Positions 59,159 to 64,000 of a DNA stretch of 64,000 nucleotides are shown here, piece after piece. The position numbers were made by a program, and so were the translations under genes. Origin of the DNA: JAFGGG01 sp964634205 (GTDB taxonomy: Bacteria; Spirochaetota; Spirochaetia; SZUA-6; RPPD01); NCBI GenBank assembly GCA_964634205.1, contig CAZWKE010000007.1, forward strand, positions 39,777 through 103,776. Direction: 5' to 3'. The notes beneath the pieces are model-generated. The model saw only the letters and a program-made list of their open reading frames with translations. It was not told where the DNA came from and searched no databases. Every line of letters begins with the position of its first letter. Within the stretch, counting starts at the first letter, position 1.

Positions 59159-60331
59159 ATGGGAAAAAATGAACGTGAACTACGGCGGCAGTACCGGGAT
59201 TTACGGCGTGCCGGGAAAGATATTACCGACACGGTAACTGATGCTTTAGGCGTCTCAAAACGCAGTAAAAGCTTTGCCTGGGTAAAGGAAAGAATAATCC
59301 GCTCGGCAAAAAAAGCTACCGTAAGCTTTCCGGTGCATTTCACCATGTTCGTTGTGATTAATGCATTTTTGATCGGGTTGAACCTGACTATTGCGGGGCC
59401 CTATCCGTGGTTTTATTTTGCCCTGGGCGGATGGGGAATCGGGCTGCTTGGCGATTTTCAGCATATGCTGAATAAACGGCGTGAGGCCGCCGAACTGGAA
59501 AAAATCGAGAGCATGCCGGACAAGCTGTTTAAAACATTCCGCCGGCTGCAGCGCTCCATCAGCGGCTTTCGAAACCACCTGATGACCTTCCTCTCCACCA
59601 ACGCCTACATATTCGGCATCAACATGATCACTTCCCCGGGGTTTTTCTGGTTTCTGTTTGTGCTTGGCCCCTGGGGTGCCGGTCTGCTGGCGCATTGGGT
59701 TTCCTATACCGCGCGTAAGCGTATGCTGAAACAGGAGCTCAAAGCCGTGGGGATCGATATGAAACGGATCCGTCGCGCCGGAGTTTCACTCAAAGACATG
59801 GCCATGGAAAACTTCAACAATCTGTATACCAGGGCCGTCGCTATAAAAGAGGACATCCTCAAGGAAATCAAGTCCGACCAAAACCTGAAGCTGCAGTGGG
59901 GAGAGCTTGAGCCCACACTGAACAAATATATCGAGCAGATCAAGGATCTAACGCATAAGAGTGGTGAACTTGACCGCCTGCTCTCGTCAACCTCCCTGAT
60001 GGATATCGAACAGGAGCTTACCGGTCTGAAAGAAAAACAGGCCCATACGGAAAACACGGTGTTAAAGAATGAATATGAGCGTTCCATCACCCAGTTTGAA
60101 AAACACCGCAAATCGATCGTGGATATATTAAACCGTAAGGAAATAATCAGTGTACGCCTTTCTTCTTCTATTGCACTGTTAAACCAGATAAAGCTTGACA
60201 CCATGCGCATGAAGCACGCTCATTCAATCAGCGACAACTATTCATTCAAGGAGCTGCAACAAAAAACGGACGAGATACAGGAATACCTGGTCAATTTTCA
60301 GGATGAGATGGACAAACTGGAACAGGTGTAG
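59159..60331 (+). CDS. Two-fold 2TM-domain membrane protein with coiled-coil C-terminus
   Basis: 390 residues. Two similar membrane hairpins of the 2TM type: VHFTMFVVINAFLIGLNLTI/PYPWFYFALGGWGIGLLGDF and HLMTFLSTNAYIFGINMITS/GFFWFLFVLGPWGAGLLAHW, each with the WG(I/A)GLL turn. The C-terminal 190 residues are a heptad coiled coil (LEPTLNKYIEQIKDLTHKSG, IEQELTGLKEKQAHTENTVL). 2TM domains often occur in sensors and other membrane-linked proteins. No enzyme domain. The start is not preceded by an SD. The amidohydrolase gene follows 28 bases downstream. Confidence 0.78.
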   Translation: MGKNERELRRQYRDLRRAGKDITDTVTDALGVSKRSKSFAWVKERIIRSAKKATVSFPVHFTMFVVINAFLIGLNLTIAGPYPWFYFALGGWGIGLLGDFQHMLNKRREAAELEKIESMPDKLFKTFRRLQRSISGFRNHLMTFLSTNAYIFGINMITSPGFFWFLFVLGPWGAGLLAHWVSYTARKRMLKQELKAVGIDMKRIRRAGVSLKDMAMENFNNLYTRAVAIKEDILKEIKSDQNLKLQWGELEPTLNKYIEQIKDLTHKSGELDRLLSSTSLMDIEQELTGLKEKQAHTENTVLKNEYERSITQFEKHRKSIVDILNRKEIISVRLSSSIALLNQIKLDTMRMKHAHSISDNYSFKELQQKTDEIQEYLVNFQDEMDKLEQV

Positions 60332-60359
60332 AACAGCCCCGTCCTTTGGGGAGCAATAG

Positions 60360-61154
60360 ATGCGTATTATTGATTTTCATACCCATGCATTTCCCGATAA
60401 CGTAGCGGAAAACGCCATTCCGTATCTTGAACAGGAAGCCGAGGTAAAGGCCTTTCATGACGGAAAGTTGTCTTCGCTGCTTTCCTGTATGGATATGGCG
60501 GAAATCGAAAAGGCAGTTGTCTGTTCCATCGCCACCAAACCCACCCAGTTCGAACCGATCCTGGAATGGTCCGGGACAATCGCTTCCGACCGTATTATTC
60601 CTTTTCCCTCGGTACATCCGGATGATGAAAATATGGTGGGAAAGGTGGAATTAATTGCCCGGTCCGGATTTAAAGGCATAAAAATACATCCCTATTACCA
60701 AAAATTCAGCATAGATGAACGGCGTATGCTGCCGTTTTACGAGGCCGTTGCCGCGAACGGGCTTATTCTCCTTTGCCATACGGGGTTTGATCTTGCCTTC
60801 CCGTACGATCGTATTGCCGATCCGCAGAAAACCGCGGAGGTGCTGCGGCGTTTTCCCGGGTTGAAATTCGTTACCAGTCATTTCGGTGCCTGGCAGGACT
60901 GGGAGGAGGTGGAAAAATACCTGTTGGGCCGGCCGGTGTATATGGATATATCGTACAGTCTTGATTACCTTTCCGCCGCAAAGGCCGAACACTTTTTCAG
61001 TAACCACCCTTTGGATTATATTCTGTTCGGCTCGGACAGTCCCTGGGACGACCAGAAACGGGCGCTTTCCAACCTGAAAGCCGTTCATTTGGAACATGAA
61101 GCGGAAGAAAAGATATTATTTTCAAATGCGGCCCGCCTGTTGGGAATCGATTAG
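60360..61154 (+). CDS. Amidohydrolase-family metal-dependent hydrolase (COG2159 type)
   Basis: 264-residue TIM-barrel hydrolase. Metal ligands: MRIIDFHTHAFPDN (HxH), GLILLCHTGFDLAF (His), LKFVTSHFGAWQDWEEV (His) and FGSDSPWDDQ (Asp). Small size and motif order fit the amidohydrolase 2 family (decarboxylase or hydrolase of aromatic or lactone substrates); TatD is less likely because its motifs differ. GGGGAG precedes the start. Substrate cannot be assigned. It follows the 2TM gene by 28 bases. Confidence 0.82.
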   Translation: MRIIDFHTHAFPDNVAENAIPYLEQEAEVKAFHDGKLSSLLSCMDMAEIEKAVVCSIATKPTQFEPILEWSGTIASDRIIPFPSVHPDDENMVGKVELIARSGFKGIKIHPYYQKFSIDERRMLPFYEAVAANGLILLCHTGFDLAFPYDRIADPQKTAEVLRRFPGLKFVTSHFGAWQDWEEVEKYLLGRPVYMDISYSLDYLSAAKAEHFFSNHPLDYILFGSDSPWDDQKRALSNLKAVHLEHEAEEKILFSNAARLLGID

Positions 61155-61347
61155 GGGCCGGTGTCCGGAGAGCCTGCTGCGGGACCGCACGCCGCCTGCC
61201 GGCAAGCCGCATTGTAAATACACCCTCAAGTACTAGTAAAATACCCCTCCAAGGAGCATATCCGTCATATCGAAAGTTTATTTTCTTCCTCCGTCCTCGC
61301 ATATACTGAGAGACAAAACATTGTACCATAAAAGGAGGTAGTACAAA

Positions 61348-63809
61348 ATGAAAAAAAGACTTTGCTATTCTATCGGGCTTGTCTGCATGCTTGTGTTTGT
61401 TGTCGCCTGCAGTATGCCCGGCGGCGGGGCGCGCAGTGCTACGCACACGACGGTAAGTCGTGCCGCGACGAATTTCAATTATGCCGATGCCTTTGCCAAA
61501 TCGATCCTGTTTTATGAGGCAAGCTGGTGCGGTCCGGATGCGGGTAACAACAGGCTGCCCTGGCGGGGACCATGTCATACCGGTGACGGAAGTGATGTCG
61601 GTATTGATCTGACGGGCGGTTTTCATGACGCGGGAGACCATGTCAAGTTCGGGCTGCCGCAGGGATACGCGGCCTCCACCCTGGGCTGGGCGTTTTACGA
61701 ATACAAGGACGTTTTTACCGCCAAGGGCCAGGACGGTTATATGCTGAATATCCTGAAGCATTTTACCGATTACTTTTTAAAATCATTTCCGAACAGCACA
61801 ACCTTCTATTATCAATGCGGAGACGGAACAACCGACCACAGTTACTGGGGTCCTCCCGAACTGCAGCAGACCTCACGGCCTTCCCTGTTTGCGGCAACAC
61901 CAAGCAGTCCGGCCTCGGATGTAACCGGCGAGGCTGCGGCGGCGCTTGCCCTGATGTACCTTAATTACGGGGATCGTGATCCGTCTTATGCCGACAAGTG
62001 CCTCTCTACCGCCAAAGATCTGTATACGTTTGCCGATACGTACCGGGGGCTCAGCCAAAGCGGCGGTTTCTACGGTTCAACCGGGTACCTTGACGATCTT
62101 ACCTGGGCGGCAATCTGGCTTTATATCGCAACCGGTGANNNNNNNNNNNNNNNNNNNNNNNNNNNNNNNNNNNNNNNNNNNNNNNNNNNNNNNNNNNNNN
62201 NNNNNNNNNNNNNNNNNNNNNNNNNNNNNNNNNNNNNNGGTACCTTGACGATCTTACCTGGGCGGCAATCTGGCTTTATATCGCAACCGGTGAAAGCGAT
62301 TACATGGCGGACATTGAATCTTTTCTTAATGAAAAGGGGATAACCGATACAAACGGGTATGATAATACCTGGACCCACTGCTGGGACGACGTCTGGGGCG
62401 GGGTTTTTATCAAACTGGCCCAGATCAGCGACAGACAGCTCTACAAGGACATTGCCGAGGGCAATCTGGATTACTGGATGAACCGGATACCGCGGACCCC
62501 TGGAGGTCTTTGTTATCTCAACTCCTGGGGTGCCTTGCGTTACACCGCCGCGGAGTGCATGCTGGCCCTGGTGTATTATAAGTCAAGCGGGAATCAGGCT
62601 TATTTGGATTTTGCCAAATCACAGATCGACTATATTCTGGGTAACAATCCGCGAAACGGCTCCTATGTTGTGGGCTTCGGCAGTAACTATCCCAAATTTC
62701 CGCATCACCGCGCGGCAAGCGGCCGGTTTGAAAGTCCCCCCGCGAATGAAAGCAAAAATGATCCCGAAAAGCACCTGCTCTACGGGGCCCTGGTCGGCGG
62801 ACCGGACAGTGACGACAACTATGCCGATGCCATCGATGAGTACGCCTACAGTGAGGTCGCCATCGACTATAACGCCGGTTTTGTCGGGGCCATGGCCGGT
62901 TTGACGGAGAATTACGGGATGTCGCAGACTCCTGAGGCCACGCCGGGGATTGAGCCGGACACCTCTCCCTATTATGTCAGCGCGTATGTGATGAATGAAA
63001 ACGGCCAGCAATCCACGATCAAGGCGTTTATTCACAACGATTCATTGCTGCCACCGCATTATGAAACCGCGCTCGCGTTCCGCTACTTCTTTGATCTGAG
63101 TGAGTATTATAACGCCGGGTATACGGCCGCTGATGTTACCGCATCCATTTATTACGGACCGCTTAACGGAACCATATCGCCGATTACCGCGTGGGACGAG
63201 GCAAACCATATTTATTATATCGAGGCCGGTTGGCCGTCTTCCGAAGTTTATGGTAAGGTTGCGTTCCAGTTCGCCATCGCCGCCTATAACAGCTCGGTTT
63301 GGGACCCGTCCAATGATTTTTCCAGAGCAGACTTGGCAACAAGCGCGCCCGACAGCCTCACGGAACGGATACCGGTCTACCGTGACGGTGTGCTTATTTT
63401 CGGTGAGGAACCGGTTGCCGGTGCTCCCACACCGACACCAACCGTTACCCCAACGCCCACACCAACGCCTACTGCCACACCGACTCCGACTCCCACTCCG
63501 ACACCTACCGCGACCCCCAGTCCGACACCGACAAGCACTCCATCCCCCACGCCCACCCCGACCGCTCCCTGTGATAATCCCGCCTCCGTCAGCATACCCT
63601 TTACCTACGACGGAGCCGGAGAGTATTGCTGGTTGTTCAGCACAGTTCCCCAATACATTAACTCATGGAACCTGGCGGAGCTGACGATTAACGGCGTTGA
63701 TTATACCAATACATGGGTGGCGGGTTCCGTTTTGCCCGCCGCTATCGACGGCGTCTATTATGTGCATTACCGGGGCAATTATGCCTGGAGTCATGTTGAA
63801 ATCAGGTAA
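61348..63809 (+). CDS. GH9 endoglucanase/cellulase with CBM3c-like and C-terminal CBM64-like modules, frame interrupted by an assembly gap
   Basis: About 768 residues once the duplicated 55 bases and 100 N are removed (both halves then share one frame). Lipoprotein-like signal MKKRLCYSIGLVCMLVFVVA with CS following; secreted or surface-anchored. GH9 catalytic module: FHDAGDHVKFG (catalytic Asp), PHHRAASG, and EYAYSEVAIDYNAGFVGAMA (acid Glu). After it comes a CBM3c-like region (about residues 530-640, SAYVMNENGQQSTIKAF, ALAFRYFFDLSEYYNAGY), a Pro-Thr linker (about 45 residues), and a terminal domain with EYCWLFSTV, INSWNLAELTINGVDYTNTW, YYVHYRGNYAWSHVEIR resembling CBM64. SD AAGGAGG. It would cut cellulose processively outside the cell. 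Confidence 0.85.
62139..62238. other. Assembly gap (100 N) flanked by identical 55-base sequences
   Basis: The 55 bases before it (62084-62138) and after it (62239-62293) are identical. Collapsing them restores the GH9 frame without loss of the catalytic residues. Confidence 0.95.
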
Positions 63810-63829
63810 TAATTATTAATTGAGAAAGC

Positions 63830-63859
63830 AGGCCCGTTTTATACAAACGGGCCTTTTTT
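63830..63859 (+). terminator. Terminator of the GH9 gene
   Basis: GGCCCGTTT (63831-63839) pairs with AAACGGGCC (63845-63853), with a flanking A-T pair, then a T run to 63859. Confidence 0.9.
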
Positions 63860-63921
63860 ATATTCATTGATTTTGCCTGCAGGCGCAGGGACGGGAATAC
63901 TATGCATATGTATCGGTCATT

Positions 63922-64000
63922 CTACGAATAATACTCTTTATAGGTCTCCACCACCTGCACAATCCATTGGGCTTCGCTTTGGGTCAGGAATTTATCGATA
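63922..64000 (-). CDS. C-terminal end of an unidentified gene
   Basis: The minus strand has an open frame entering from beyond the window and stopping at 63922. Only 25 residues are visible (ending SEAQWIVQVVETYKEYYS); a helical tail but no recognisable family. Start and function lie outside the window. Confidence 0.5.
   Translation of the reverse strand, partial: IDKFLTQSEAQWIVQVVETYKEYYS

Noticed and set aside
63425..63570. Regular ACC/CCG/ACA-rich repeats that look like a tandem repeat or CRISPR-like stretch
   Set aside because: In frame it is a Pro-Thr linker of the GH9 enzyme; unit lengths are those of Thr-Pro codons and there are no spacers.
63042..63653. Long open frame antisense to the GH9 gene (203 residues, Gly/Arg rich)
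   Set aside because: It mirrors the linker composition and the catalytic gene on the other strand; no start signal or domain.

Overview
The window looks like a chromosomal segment of a free-living, cellulolytic spirochaete, probably from a draft or metagenome assembly because it carries three 100-base N blocks. The spirochaete signature is strong: two FlaA-type sheath proteins, two FlaB-type core flagellins with FlaG and FliD, a PUR-domain (BpuR-type) nucleic-acid-binding protein, a PilZ protein, two bactofilins and many lipoproteins with short lipoboxes. A secreted GH9 cellulase ending in a CBM64-like domain recalls Spirochaeta thermophila-type cellulases, and a GH3 glycosidase without signal peptide would finish oligosaccharides inside the cell.

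Layout. 1-2633 (+): C-terminus of a PASTA-tailed penicillin-binding protein coupled to a DUF115/Maf protein. 2744-7511 (-): smc, a one-helix protein and a TPR lipoprotein whose reading frame is broken only by an assembly gap. 7757-9408 (+): two exported proteins. 9425-18616 (-): an envelope and housekeeping cluster (J-domain protein, SurA-like foldase, nusB, TPR protein, bactofilin, map, HtrA, phosphoribosyltransferase, beta-helix protein). 18716-24281 (-): tRNA-Leu with a flavodoxin-fold protein; a coiled-coil protein/bactofilin/histidine kinase operon; a BMP-like lipoprotein with flaA2 and flaA1. 24410-28790: class II aldolase, a membrane protein, a ferritin-like protein, then infC-rpmI-rplT-(coiled-coil acidic protein)-zapA.

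28767-37449: PfkB kinase, PilZ protein, TPR protein, then flaB-flaB-flaG-fliD and an unrecognised 308-residue protein. 37439-41631 (-): WecA-like transferase, J-domain protein, dapF, lysC, tRNA-Gly. 41743-48136: DUF1573 lipoprotein, GH3 enzyme, a 1040-residue membrane protein with a spermidine-synthase-like domain, and the PUR protein. 48133-58831: rnhB, an M23 peptidase, a small membrane exporter, a UvrD/Rep helicase, DUF1015, xseAB and an enlarged valS. 58832-64000: a decayed HD-GYP remnant, a 2TM coiled-coil protein, an amidohydrolase, the GH9-CBM cellulase, and the end of an unidentified gene.

Three things go beyond routine annotation. (1) Both flagellin leaders carry a hairpin presenting AAGGA in its loop followed by a CAAGGAGG Shine-Dalgarno, the arrangement expected of CsrA-repressed flagellin mRNA. 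(2) Several genes have no Shine-Dalgarno, and a good TTGAC-N16/18-TATA promoter sits so close to the start codon that the mRNA should be leaderless or nearly so. (3) Two of the three N blocks are flanked by the same 55-base sequence on each side; removing one copy plus the N run restores one open frame in each case, so those gaps are probably false. No CRISPR array, insertion sequence or phage region was seen.
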